DNA of 64,000 nt from assembly GCA_040755695.1 (NCBI GenBank), contig JBFMAK010000001.1:254637-318636 (forward strand). Direction: 5' to 3'. Below are positions 50,922-58,709 of the stretch, piece after piece. Both the position numbers and the translations under genes were made by a program. The notes under the pieces are model-generated. The model saw only the letters and a program-made list of their open reading frames with translations. It ran no database searches and had not been told where the DNA came from. Source of the stretch: Candidatus Diapherotrites archaeon. GTDB taxonomy: Archaea > Iainarchaeota > Iainarchaeia > Iainarchaeales > 1-14-0-10-31-34. Numbering within the stretch: position 1 is the stretch's first letter; the number at the start of each line of letters is the position of its first letter.

Positions 50922-52076
50922 TTGGAGCGAATTAAAGCCCACGGAAAGGAGGTAATCCTTGTAGGCACTGCGCACATCTCAAGGCAGAGCATTGAATTAG
51001 TGGAAAAAACAATTGAGGAAGAGAAGCCTGAAGTAGTGGGAATTGAATTGTGCGGGACAAGGCTCACCCAACTGCGCTCTGGAAGGAGATGGAGCGAGAC
51101 AAACATCGGCCAAATAATCAAAGAAGGAAAAACCTACTTGTTCCTTGTAAATTTAATGCTTTCAAACCTCCAAAAACAGTTGGGCAAAAAGATGGGTGTA
51201 AGACCGGGAGCAGAAATGTTTGCTGCATACAAGATCGCCCAAAAACAAGGAATTCCAATTGCATTGCTGGACAGGGACATCCAGGTTACAATGCGCAGGA
51301 CCTTCGCCCTTGTTGGCCTCAAAGAGAAAATAAAGCTTTTGCTCTCCATTATTGCAGGCTTCTTCTCTGAAAAAAAGGAAGTCACAGCAGAGCTCATAGA
51401 AAAATTAAAAACAAAAGACATGATGACTGAATTAATGGAGGAATTCATGCGCACTGCCCCTACACTAAAGAAAGTCCTTGTGGACGAAAGGGATGCCTTC
51501 ATTGCAAACAAGATTCTTTCACTTAAAGAAAAAAAGATTTTGGCAGTAGTCGGGGCAGGCCATGTTAACGGAATAAAGCAATTGCTGCTCTCAGGGAAAA
51601 AAATAGATGAAGGGAAATTAATTGAAGTGCCCAAGAAAAAGTCTTTGGTAATGCCTTTGCTTAAGTGGGGTATACCTGCAGTATTTGTAATTTTATTCGG
51701 CTACGCCTTCTTTTTGAGGGGGGCTTCGCTTACAATTGAATTGTTTGCTTGGTGGTTCCTGATTACTGGAGCATTAAGCGCTTTAGGCGCACTTCTTGCG
51801 AGAGCCCATCCACTCTCAATTGCAACAGCATTCCTTGCAGCGCCTTTTACAACCCTTCATCCTGCTCTGGCTACAGGCTGGTTTGCTGGAGCAGTGGAAT
51901 TAAAGGTGTGCAACCCAAAAGTAAAAGACTTCGAGGAATTAAAAGAACTTCAGTCCTTGGGCGACTTGTACAAGAACCAGGTAACGAGAATTCTGCTGGT
52001 CACAGCCCTGACAAATATTGGGGCAACAATAGGGGTAGTAATTGCCCTGCCCTACATTTTCTCTCTCTTGGGATAA
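50922..52076 (+). CDS. TraB/PrgY-family membrane protein
   Basis: A 384-residue protein. The TraB domain occupies about residues 1-235: VILVGTAHISRQSIELV, PEVVGIELCGTRL and ILAVVGAGHVNGIKQLL carry the conserved Gly, His and Glu positions of this Tiki-like putative metalloprotease fold. The C-terminal half has four or so transmembrane helices (about 250-384). Bacterial PrgY/TraB reduces pheromone peptide output; the archaeal function is unknown. The start is TTG at 50922. Divergent from the KaiC operon. Confidence 0.88.
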   Translation: MERIKAHGKEVILVGTAHISRQSIELVEKTIEEEKPEVVGIELCGTRLTQLRSGRRWSETNIGQIIKEGKTYLFLVNLMLSNLQKQLGKKMGVRPGAEMFAAYKIAQKQGIPIALLDRDIQVTMRRTFALVGLKEKIKLLLSIIAGFFSEKKEVTAELIEKLKTKDMMTELMEEFMRTAPTLKKVLVDERDAFIANKILSLKEKKILAVVGAGHVNGIKQLLLSGKKIDEGKLIEVPKKKSLVMPLLKWGIPAVFVILFGYAFFLRGASLTIELFAWWFLITGALSALGALLARAHPLSIATAFLAAPFTTLHPALATGWFAGAVELKVCNPKVKDFEELKELQSLGDLYKNQVTRILLVTALTNIGATIGVVIALPYIFSLLG

Positions 52077-52084
52077 TTAGAATT

Positions 52085-52414
52085 TTATTCAACTTTTGTT
52101 CCAGCCTTTACTTTCCCGTCCACTGTCACAATGGAAATATTGTTGCCGTCCACTGCTGCAAGAAGCATTCCTTCTGAAGTGATCCCATCAAATTTTCTTG
52201 GTTCAAGGTTATTAACTACAACAATGTTTTTGCCTATTAATTCTTCTTTTTGATAAATTCCTTTTATTCCAGCCACCAAAGTTTTTTGAGTGCCCCCCAC
52301 ATCTACTGTTAGCTTGAATTGCCTGTCTTTTCTAGGGATGTCCTCAACACCCAAAATTTTTGCAGTCCTTAAATCCAGTTTCTTGAATTCATTAAAAGTA
52401 ATTTTTTCGCTCAC
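52085..52414 (-). CDS. stand-alone tRNA-binding (EMAP/MetRS C-terminal) domain protein
   Basis: A 109-residue OB-fold protein. ITFNEFKKLDLRTAKILGVEDIPRKDRQFKLTVDVGG is the typical start of CsaA/MetRS-C/Arc1p domains, and KNIVVVNNLEPRKFDGITSEGMLLAA is their signature. It may be a free-standing domain that helps methionyl-tRNA synthetase or binds tRNA generally. Its start overlaps the upstream wHTH gene stop by 4 nt. An operon with the wHTH and PHP genes is likely. Confidence 0.88.
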   Translation of the reverse strand: MSEKITFNEFKKLDLRTAKILGVEDIPRKDRQFKLTVDVGGTQKTLVAGIKGIYQKEELIGKNIVVVNNLEPRKFDGITSEGMLLAAVDGNNISIVTVDGKVKAGTKVE

Positions 52415-52653
52415 CTTTTCTGCCCCCTTTTAATTTTCTTTCTCTTTTTTGCAGTATTAAGTTTCTTCACATTAATTTTTACCGTGGAAGAATTAAAAGA
52501 GATTACTGCGGCCCGCTCCAGAAACCTCAAAGCCTTTTTTATCTTAATCCTCTTCAACCCAGTCTTCTTCTTAATTTTCCCGAATTCTACCTTCCTCCCG
52601 TTCTGCAGTTCAGCCAAGACCCTAAGGCAGTCGAGCAACTTCATTTTTTTCAC
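52411..52653 (-). CDS. small winged-helix-like protein
   Basis: An 80-residue basic protein. KMKLLDCLRVLAELQNGRKVEFGKIKKKTGLKRIKIKKALRFLERAAVI looks like a winged-helix core (three helices and a wing), followed by a Lys-rich tail (KKLNTAKKRKKIKRGQKR). It could be DNA- or RNA-binding. It abuts the PHP gene (stop 52654, start 52653) and overlaps the tRNA-binding gene by 4 nt. Confidence 0.6.
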   Translation of the reverse strand: MKKMKLLDCLRVLAELQNGRKVEFGKIKKKTGLKRIKIKKALRFLERAAVISFNSSTVKINVKKLNTAKKRKKIKRGQKR

Positions 52654-53322
52654 TCACTCAGGTTTTATGATATTGTATTTCCTTACTCTGGTTTTAAGGT
52701 GGACAGCAAAAGAAGACTTCCTCCCGGAAATTCTTGTATGGTCTTTCCTTATAAGCCTTCTTGCGTCCTCAATTGAATCTGCTTTCACTTCAGTGAACGC
52801 ATTCCCTATCTCTTCAGGGAAATGGGCGTCGCTTCCTGCAATTTTGGGAAGAGAATTCTTTTCAGCAAACCTTTCTGCTTTTTCATTGAATGAATTGAAA
52901 TAACACCTTGAATTGAATGCTTCTATTGCGTCAACTTTTTTTGCCTTCACTGCCTCATTCAATTTCTTGAAGTTGTTCCTGAAGACATCAAAAGGGTGAG
53001 GCACTACAACAATTCCGCCTTGGGCCCTAATTTCTTCTATTGCCTCCATATAATTTTTTTTCTTTATTTTTTCAGTCAAAAATAATCCCATCAATTCCCC
53101 AACAAACTTTTTTCCTTCATAAACCTTTAATTCTTCCCCTTGAATCACTTTCACTCCGGCTTTTCTTCCAAGGGCATTCAATTCCTTCCATGCCTTTACT
53201 GAATCATGGTCTGTTACTGCAATCCCATCCAGTTTTTTTTCGAGTGCTTTCTCAATTATTGTTTTAGGCAGGTTTCCAGCATCCTTCGAGTAAAACGAGT
53301 GTACGTGCAAGTCTAGTTTCAT
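52654..53322 (-). CDS. PHP-domain phosphoesterase
   Basis: A 222-residue PHP protein. MKLDLHVHSFYSKDAG (HxH, first metal site), GIAVTDHDSVKAW (DHD), VVVPHPFDVFRN and IAGSDAHFPEEIGNAFT carry the His/Asp set of the metal-dependent phosphoesterase family. Substrates in this family include histidinol phosphate and nucleotides; this short stand-alone type resembles 3',5'-nucleoside bisphosphate phosphatases. First gene of a three-gene minus-strand unit. Confidence 0.9.
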   Translation of the reverse strand: MKLDLHVHSFYSKDAGNLPKTIIEKALEKKLDGIAVTDHDSVKAWKELNALGRKAGVKVIQGEELKVYEGKKFVGELMGLFLTEKIKKKNYMEAIEEIRAQGGIVVVPHPFDVFRNNFKKLNEAVKAKKVDAIEAFNSRCYFNSFNEKAERFAEKNSLPKIAGSDAHFPEEIGNAFTEVKADSIEDARRLIRKDHTRISGRKSSFAVHLKTRVRKYNIIKPE

Positions 53323-53364
53323 GAAATGACCTCGCTGAAATTATTTTCGAGCAATATGTTTTTA

Positions 53365-53402
53365 AATGATTATATTTATAATCATTATAAAAATAATCAT
53401 TA
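53365..53402. promoter_or_regulatory. inverted repeat plus extra half-site over the second ATPase gene start
   Basis: AATGATTATA-TT-TATAATCATT (53365-53386) is a perfect 10-bp inverted repeat. A further half-site TAATCATTA (53394-53402) runs into the ATG at 53402. The placement parallels the AGTATACT array at the related ATPase gene (21285-21320). Confidence 0.6.
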
Positions 53403-54832
53403 TGGTATATATGAAGTTTTACGACCGCGAACAAGAATTAAGGGAAATGAAGCTGCTTAAAAAAAAGCAGCCTTCAATGTTAGTTATAACTGGGAGAAGG
53501 CGTGTCGGTAAAACAGAAATAATAAAAAGATTTTTAGCAAAAGAAAAAGGCATTTATTTTTTTGTAGATAACCAAAAATCAGAAAAAATGCTTTTAAGAG
53601 AATACAGCAAACAGCTTTTAGAATACTTTAATCTAAAAGAATACATTTCTATAGATTCATGGGAAAAGTTTTTGGAGCTTATTTTTGATTTAGCAAAAAA
53701 GAAAGACACAACAATCGCTTTTGACGAATTCCAAAGGTTTCTTCAAATAAATCCTTCTTTTATAAACCAGCTTCAAAAGTATTGGGATGTGCATAGAAAT
53801 AAAATAAAATTATTTTTGGTTTTGAGTGGTTCAAGTATTGGAATGATGAGAAAAATATTTATTGAGCAAAAAGCGCCTTTATTTAAGAGGGCTCAAAACA
53901 TATTGTTTGTTGAAATATTTGATTTCAAGACAATATACAGTATTCTAAATGATTTAGGGGTCACTAGTTTTAAAACAAAATTAGAGATTTATTCGTTTTT
54001 TGGGGGGGTCATATATTATTATACTTTATTAGATTATTATAATGTAAAAAACACTGATGATTTACTGGAAAAACTTATTTTAAGAAAAAATGCTCCACTA
54101 AAAAATGAGGTTAGAGATATTGTAATTGAATCTTTTGGAAAAGAGCATAAAACATATTATTCTATTTTGACCGCTGTAGCTTTAGGGAAAACAACAAAAA
54201 AAGAGATATGCGATTTTGTTGACGTAAAAGAAACTTCTTTGTCCCATTATCTTTACGACTTAATGAATATACTTAATGTAGTGAATTATGATGTGCCGGT
54301 AACGGAAGAAAAACCTTGGAGGTCAAAGAAAGGGCATTATTTCTTAAAAGACAATTTCTTTAAGTTCTGGTTTAAATTCATTTTCAGAAACATGAGCTAC
54401 TATGAAATAGGAAATTATGATTATATTCTTGAAAAAATAAAAATTGAATTGAATTCATTTGTAGGAAAAAATTTTGAGGAAGTATGTAAAGAGTTTTTGG
54501 TTGAATTGAACAAACAAAAGAAACTTCCTTTTGTATTTTCAAAGATAGGGAACTGGCTTGACAGAAAAGGCAATGAAATAGATTTGGTGGCGTTGAGTGA
54601 TAGGCATGAAATATTGTTTGCTGAATGCAAGTGGCAGGACAAGAAGGTTGGTTTAAAAGAATTGTTCAGATTAAAAGAAAAGGCAAAGCAGGTTCAATGG
54701 CACGGTAAGTATAGAAAAGAATATTTTGCATTGTTCAGTAAGGCGGGGTTCGAGAGAAACTGCTTGAGTTACTGTAAAAAAAATAAGGTAATGGCTTTTG
54801 ACCTTAAACACTTAAACAAGGTTTTCTCTTAA
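53402..54832 (+). CDS. archaeal ATPase with C-terminal DUF234 (PD-(D/E)xK-like) domain
   Basis: A 476-residue paralog of the ATPase at 19931. ATG 53402 (MVYMKFYDREQEL) is preferred; ATG 53411 is also possible. The longer frame from 53366 reads through the operator-like repeat and is unlikely. P-loop GRRRVGKTEII, Walker B-like TIAFDEFQRF, sensor VLSGSSIGMM, a winged helix around residues 245-300, and DUF234 with GNEIDLVALSDRHEILFAECKW, where the acidic and Lys residues match a restriction-type nuclease core. Codon use is more A+T-rich than the neighbouring core genes. The 3' end overlaps the convergent S26 peptidase gene by 4 nt. Confidence 0.85.
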   Translation: MVYMKFYDREQELREMKLLKKKQPSMLVITGRRRVGKTEIIKRFLAKEKGIYFFVDNQKSEKMLLREYSKQLLEYFNLKEYISIDSWEKFLELIFDLAKKKDTTIAFDEFQRFLQINPSFINQLQKYWDVHRNKIKLFLVLSGSSIGMMRKIFIEQKAPLFKRAQNILFVEIFDFKTIYSILNDLGVTSFKTKLEIYSFFGGVIYYYTLLDYYNVKNTDDLLEKLILRKNAPLKNEVRDIVIESFGKEHKTYYSILTAVALGKTTKKEICDFVDVKETSLSHYLYDLMNILNVVNYDVPVTEEKPWRSKKGHYFLKDNFFKFWFKFIFRNMSYYEIGNYDYILEKIKIELNSFVGKNFEEVCKEFLVELNKQKKLPFVFSKIGNWLDRKGNEIDLVALSDRHEILFAECKWQDKKVGLKELFRLKEKAKQVQWHGKYRKEYFALFSKAGFERNCLSYCKKNKVMAFDLKHLNKVFS

Positions 54833-55323
54833 TGTAGTGGTACTAAAAGAGCTGGGTTTGTTATTCTAATCAGCGCTGGCCTGAAAAGCCTCTGCCATAA
54901 GCCCTTTTTATCACAAAAAATTTTTTTTGTTGAAAGCCTCTTGTAAAAGAAAGTGAATAATGTTCCTTGAATTAAGGAAAATAGTGCAATCAATTTGTTC
55001 AATTGCTTTAAAGGAAATTCTTTCATTTTTCTTCCATTCAACTCGACAATTTTTCCCACAACCTTTTTCGCTTCAACTGGCCCGTCAAAGAACAAATGGT
55101 TGTCGCCTTTTGTAATAAGATAAAAATTGATGCCATTATTTCTTCTTCCCAGAAATCTGTGGGCAATAAGTTTTCCTCTTTGCCTGAAAACAATAATGTC
55201 ACCAAATTCTGGTTTACTTGAATTAAAATATATCTTTGTTGCAGTGAAGGTTTTTGCTGTTGGTGCCATGCTGTTCCCAGTTACAACAAAAGAATTCTTT
55301 CCAGAAAAATATTTTTCTTTCAT
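54829..55323 (-). CDS. S26-family signal peptidase-like protein
   Basis: A 164-residue protein. VTGNSMAPTAKTF (Ser nucleophile at about residue 18), GDIIVFRQRGKLIAHRFLGR and LITKGDNHLFFDGPV match S26/S24-type peptidases; His in place of Lys as the general base (AHRF) is the archaeal/ER style. A C-terminal hydrophobic segment may anchor it. It lies 4 nt after the lipoprotein gene and close to a RiPP-like locus, where small S26-type peptidases are often found as possible leader-removing enzymes. A housekeeping signal peptidase role cannot be excluded. Confidence 0.8.
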   Translation of the reverse strand: MKEKYFSGKNSFVVTGNSMAPTAKTFTATKIYFNSSKPEFGDIIVFRQRGKLIAHRFLGRRNNGINFYLITKGDNHLFFDGPVEAKKVVGKIVELNGRKMKEFPLKQLNKLIALFSLIQGTLFTFFYKRLSTKKIFCDKKGLWQRLFRPALIRITNPALLVPLH

Positions 55324-55327
55324 CTGA

Positions 55328-56338
55328 TCACTTGATTGACGGGATTTCAGAGTAATAATTTAAGTCAAATTCTTTTTTTTCTATACTCACTAAATTTAGA
55401 CTATATACCGGATCCCCTGTTTTTAAAACAATATAAGGTTCCTTTGAGCTGATTAAGATTTCACCTACACGAACATTTTCTTTGTAGATATCAACTTTAA
55501 GACATTTAATACCCTTATAATCACAATTATTGTCTTGAATTTCAATATAATTAAAACCGTAATAATTAGGAGAAGAAAAAGTCTTGCTTTCCAAGAAATT
55601 TTTTAAATTAAATTTGTCTTCAACCCTGTTTAAAACATAAAAATAGAAAGGCAACAAAAAATATGCTCTTTCATTTAAAAATGGATCAATGTTATAGTTT
55701 GTTTCTTTGCTATGCTTCATTTCTTTTGTAAGTATCCCGCGGCCATGAAAAGAGTTATCCTGCTTGTTTATTTCAAATGTATCAAGGGCAATTACAGTTT
55801 CAGTTTCTTCATCCTTGTCCGTCAGAAACCATTTCGGAAATTTTCCTACAATTATTCCATTCCACCAAGAATCATTTTCGTCAGTGATATAAATATTGTA
55901 ATAAACCTTTGCTTTCACCGGCTCATTCCAAAAAATTTCATAATTTAACATAACGCCTTTGCTGAAGTCTATTTTTCGCTCAAAAACAAATTGCTTGCTG
56001 GAATAGAAAGACTCCAAGGAATTTGACGGCGTTAACTTTATTGAAATTTTTCCGCTCGTTATATCGCATTTAAAGCTTATTGTATTCAAACCTTTATTCA
56101 AATCAAAATAATTAAAGCAAAGCAGGGAATCACTGGAATCGAAAATCTCAATTCTTGTTTTTTTTGCTTCACCATTGGAAAACAATGAAACAGCAAGTTC
56201 TAGAATTCCAAAACCTTGCTCAGCATTAACAGAAATCTCTTTTACTTCGAGAAAAATATTTTCTTTGGTCTTTGGCTTATCTTCTATGCAGCCTGCTAAA
56301 AAAAACAGCACTAAAACCAACAAAAAGTACTTTTTCAT
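55328..56338 (-). CDS. putative lipoprotein next to a RiPP-like locus
   Basis: A 336-residue protein. MKKYFLLVLVLFFLAGC is a signal peptide with a lipobox-type Cys at residue 17. The mature part is all-beta in appearance with no motif that I know (for example VKEISVNAEQGFGILELAVSLFSNG resembles a CARDB-like strand pattern). A TATA-like TTATTTAAATATAT at about 56363-56376 suits a short leader. It is divergent from the peptide gene at 56452 and 4 nt before the S26 peptidase gene. It might protect against or bind a secreted product, but this is inference. Confidence 0.65.
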   Translation of the reverse strand: MKKYFLLVLVLFFLAGCIEDKPKTKENIFLEVKEISVNAEQGFGILELAVSLFSNGEAKKTRIEIFDSSDSLLCFNYFDLNKGLNTISFKCDITSGKISIKLTPSNSLESFYSSKQFVFERKIDFSKGVMLNYEIFWNEPVKAKVYYNIYITDENDSWWNGIIVGKFPKWFLTDKDEETETVIALDTFEINKQDNSFHGRGILTKEMKHSKETNYNIDPFLNERAYFLLPFYFYVLNRVEDKFNLKNFLESKTFSSPNYYGFNYIEIQDNNCDYKGIKCLKVDIYKENVRVGEILISSKEPYIVLKTGDPVYSLNLVSIEKKEFDLNYYSEIPSIK

Positions 56339-56451
56339 TTCATACCATTAATACTTATTCTCTTATTTAAATATATACAGCTCTTTAGACCTCAAAGATA
56401 GATTGCGGGGTAGAACATTATTTTAAAAAACTTCTGGGTATTCTATTAACT

Positions 56452-56541
56452 ATGAAGAAAAAAAAGTATAAAAAGCCTTCAATAAAAAAATTAAGTATTA
56501 AGGCTGCTAGAGGGGCTACCGGAATTGCTACTAATGTATGA
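56452..56541 (+). CDS. 29-residue putative RiPP precursor peptide
   Basis: ATG 56452 to TGA 56541, not found by length-limited gene calling. The first half is Lys-rich and contains YKKPSI, a match to YxxPx[IL], the leader motif bound by PqqD-like B1 proteins in lasso-peptide systems. The second half reads KLSIKAARG then ATGIATNV, a small-residue segment suited to a core peptide. A TATA-like TTTTAAAAAA lies about 25-30 nt upstream. The gene is 21 nt before a radical SAM gene on the same strand, with pqqD, an HprK-like gene and a nucleotidyltransferase gene nearby. Confidence 0.65.
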   Translation: MKKKKYKKPSIKKLSIKAARGATGIATNV

Positions 56542-56562
56542 CCACTAAATTAATGCCTGGTT

Positions 56563-57522
56563 TTGAACTTGCCTTATAAAAACAAAATAACTTCTATTAG
56601 TATCCTATACACACACAAATGCCCTATTTATTGTGATCACTGTTGTGGTAATTTTTCTCCTAAAAGAAAAGAAAAATTGACCCCCAAAAAAGTCTTGGAT
56701 TATTTCAACGATATCTCTTCAATAAAAGTCAAAAAAATATGTTTCACCGGCGGGGAACCCTTCCTTTTTTTTGATGAATTAATTAATTTGATTTCAAAAG
56801 GAAAAAGAATGGGGTTTAAAATTTCAGTTATTTCAAACGGCTTTTGGGCAGTGAATGAAAAAGAAACAAGAAAGATAATGAGGCTTCTGTCAAAAAATGG
56901 TTTAGCTGCCATTAAAATCAGTGCCGATGAATTCCACCAAAAGTTTATTCCTATAGACAATATTTTGAACATTTTAAAAATAAGCAATAAGCAAATACCA
57001 TTAAAAACAATCATTTCGTTCACCAAAACTAAAGACCTAAACCACTTAAATTTACTACACTTTTTTAAAAAATTCAGGAAACTCCGCCTTCTTGTTCAGC
57101 CGGTTATCCCTGTTGGCAGGGCAAAAAACAAAATTAAAAAAGAAAAAGTGCTTTATAGAAAGATTGACCCCAAAGCAAAATGCCCTATGCCTGATCTTCC
57201 AACAATTGATGCTTATAAACAAGTTTATGTATGCTGTAATGGAATACTTGCAGGAAGAAATTCAATTTTTCATATAGGAGATACATCTAAAGAAGAACTA
57301 AAAGATATTCTCCTTAAATTCAAAGAAAACAGATTAATACATTTCTTAAAAACAGAAGGACCTTTTATACTTGTAAAAGAATTAGAAAAAAATAAATTAA
57401 GAAAAAGAAGGGAAATAAAGACAAAAAAATATGTGGGGGTATGCGATTACTGCATGAAACACCTTGCAACATACAGAAAAAACGACATAGAGAAGGCTTT
57501 GGAAAAAATCTACTTAAAATAA
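56563..57522 (+). CDS. radical SAM enzyme beside the precursor peptide
   Basis: A 319-residue radical SAM protein from TTG 56563. The cluster motif is CPIYCDHC (about residues 19-26), followed by FTGGEPF and VISNGFWA. The C-terminal region has further Cys residues (KCPMP, VYVCCNG and GVCDYCMKH, about 215-305), suggesting SPASM or twitch-type auxiliary Fe-S binding. Such enzymes often make cross-links or epimerise residues in RiPPs. It follows the 29-residue peptide gene by 21 nt and overlaps the 3' end of the convergent pqqD gene by 13 nt. Confidence 0.85.
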   Translation: MNLPYKNKITSISILYTHKCPIYCDHCCGNFSPKRKEKLTPKKVLDYFNDISSIKVKKICFTGGEPFLFFDELINLISKGKRMGFKISVISNGFWAVNEKETRKIMRLLSKNGLAAIKISADEFHQKFIPIDNILNILKISNKQIPLKTIISFTKTKDLNHLNLLHFFKKFRKLRLLVQPVIPVGRAKNKIKKEKVLYRKIDPKAKCPMPDLPTIDAYKQVYVCCNGILAGRNSIFHIGDTSKEELKDILLKFKENRLIHFLKTEGPFILVKELEKNKLRKRREIKTKKYVGVCDYCMKHLATYRKNDIEKALEKIYLK

Positions 57523-57782
57523 ATTAATTTTAGGTCTTTAAGTTTTTTAATGCAATCAAAAAGATCCTTCTTTGCTTGCCCATCTTTTAGCTTATATTTG
57601 TTTTTTGTAGCTTGCGAGATTTCTTTGAAAGAACTTTTTCCATTAATTTTTTTCCAGATAAACGATGCAGTAGAATTCAGCCTGAAAAAAAAATATTTTT
57701 CAGGTTCAAAGACTAATACCTCCCCTTCAATTTCTTTCCATTCAACATCTTTACATTTATATGCAATTTTTTTGGCATTCAT
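57510..57782 (-). CDS. PqqD-family peptide-binding (RRE) protein
   Basis: A 90-residue PqqD-like protein. VLVFEPEKYFFFRLNSTASFIWKKINGKSSFKEI (about residues 24-57) is the typical strand and winged-helix pattern in which N-x-T/S-A-x-x-I/V-W marks PqqD domains. These proteins present the leader peptide to RiPP enzymes. It is the last gene of a minus-strand operon that starts at 63645, 38 nt after the HprK-like gene. Confidence 0.85.
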   Translation of the reverse strand: MNAKKIAYKCKDVEWKEIEGEVLVFEPEKYFFFRLNSTASFIWKKINGKSSFKEISQATKNKYKLKDGQAKKDLFDCIKKLKDLKLIYFK

Positions 57783-57820
57783 TTTTCCACCAAAGCCTTA
57801 ATCATTTAATTCAGAAATCT

Positions 57821-58705
57821 TTATAACACTTTCCTTATTTTCACCCAAACCTTTTTCTCAGGCAAGAATTCAAGGTTGAAGCATTTGCTTCTTTTTACTA
57901 CGCCCATTGCAAAATCAAATGCCTGAAAAAAGGAAGGATCTTTTTTCATGTAAAGAAAATTTAAAGCAAAATTGCTATTAATTAATTTAAAGATTGAGTT
58001 AATAGGGTTTAATTTGTACAAAAAATTTTTCCTAGCTTTTTTGATAAAGAAAAGAGCTTTCAAAGGAAGCCCTTTTTTTGAACCTTTGAATTCACCAAAA
58101 AAAGGAAAAGAAAAAACAAAAATTTTTCTTCCCGCCACTTTTAACACATTCATATCATCACTAAATGTTCGATCTTCACTTAATAGTTTCATTATAGTGG
58201 TTTTTCCTTCTCCTGAAGGCCCTAAAAAAACCAATGCCTTGTTATTTTTGTTCACAGCTGAGGAGTGAAGCATTAAGGCTTTTTTCTTTAAAAAAAACAA
58301 CGAATAACAAATCATTAAACTTATTTTAAAGGCATTGATAAACTTGCTTTTATAATTAGGTAAATTCACCTCTATTGTTGCATAACTCCTCCTTAAGTTA
58401 ATTTTGCATTTCCATATCTTTGAAAAACCTTTTTTATTAAAAATAAAAACTCCTTTTTCTTTTGAATTCTTCATACTTACTGGGAGGGTTAATGGGGCCA
58501 CATTTTTTTTATTTAAAGTGATTTTTTTTTTGTTGCTTTTAACTAAAAAATTTATTGTAAACTCTTCTTTTTTATTTGAAATAAATTCGCTGTAATCTTT
58601 CTCTAGCAAATCAATTATTTCCATCCTATTAGAGGTTATTAATGTTGTTGTCCCAGCCAGACTTATTTTTGTCTTAAAATTTTCTTGAAAAAAATCATTT
58701 TCCAT
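57821..58705 (-). CDS. HprK-like P-loop protein
   Basis: A 294-residue protein from ATG 58705 (MENDFF), with AGGAG about 9 nt upstream; the longer frame overlaps the previous gene. ALMLHSSAVNKNNKALVFLGPSGEGKTTIMKLLSEDR (about residues 145-181) matches the HPr-kinase-type domain (H-x-S-x-V, then G-x-S-G-x-G-K-T/S). Homologs in lasso-peptide clusters phosphorylate the precursor; others have no proven role. It lies 4 nt after the B12-type radical SAM gene and 38 nt before pqqD. Confidence 0.82.
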   Translation of the reverse strand: MENDFFQENFKTKISLAGTTTLITSNRMEIIDLLEKDYSEFISNKKEEFTINFLVKSNKKKITLNKKNVAPLTLPVSMKNSKEKGVFIFNKKGFSKIWKCKINLRRSYATIEVNLPNYKSKFINAFKISLMICYSLFFLKKKALMLHSSAVNKNNKALVFLGPSGEGKTTIMKLLSEDRTFSDDMNVLKVAGRKIFVFSFPFFGEFKGSKKGLPLKALFFIKKARKNFLYKLNPINSIFKLINSNFALNFLYMKKDPSFFQAFDFAMGVVKRSKCFNLEFLPEKKVWVKIRKVL

Positions 58706-58709
58706 TAAT

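Noticed and set aside
53366-53401. Extended N terminus of the second ATPase
   Set aside because: The codons translate the palindromic AT repeat into an Ile/Lys run. ATG 53402 gives a start matching the paralog at 21286.
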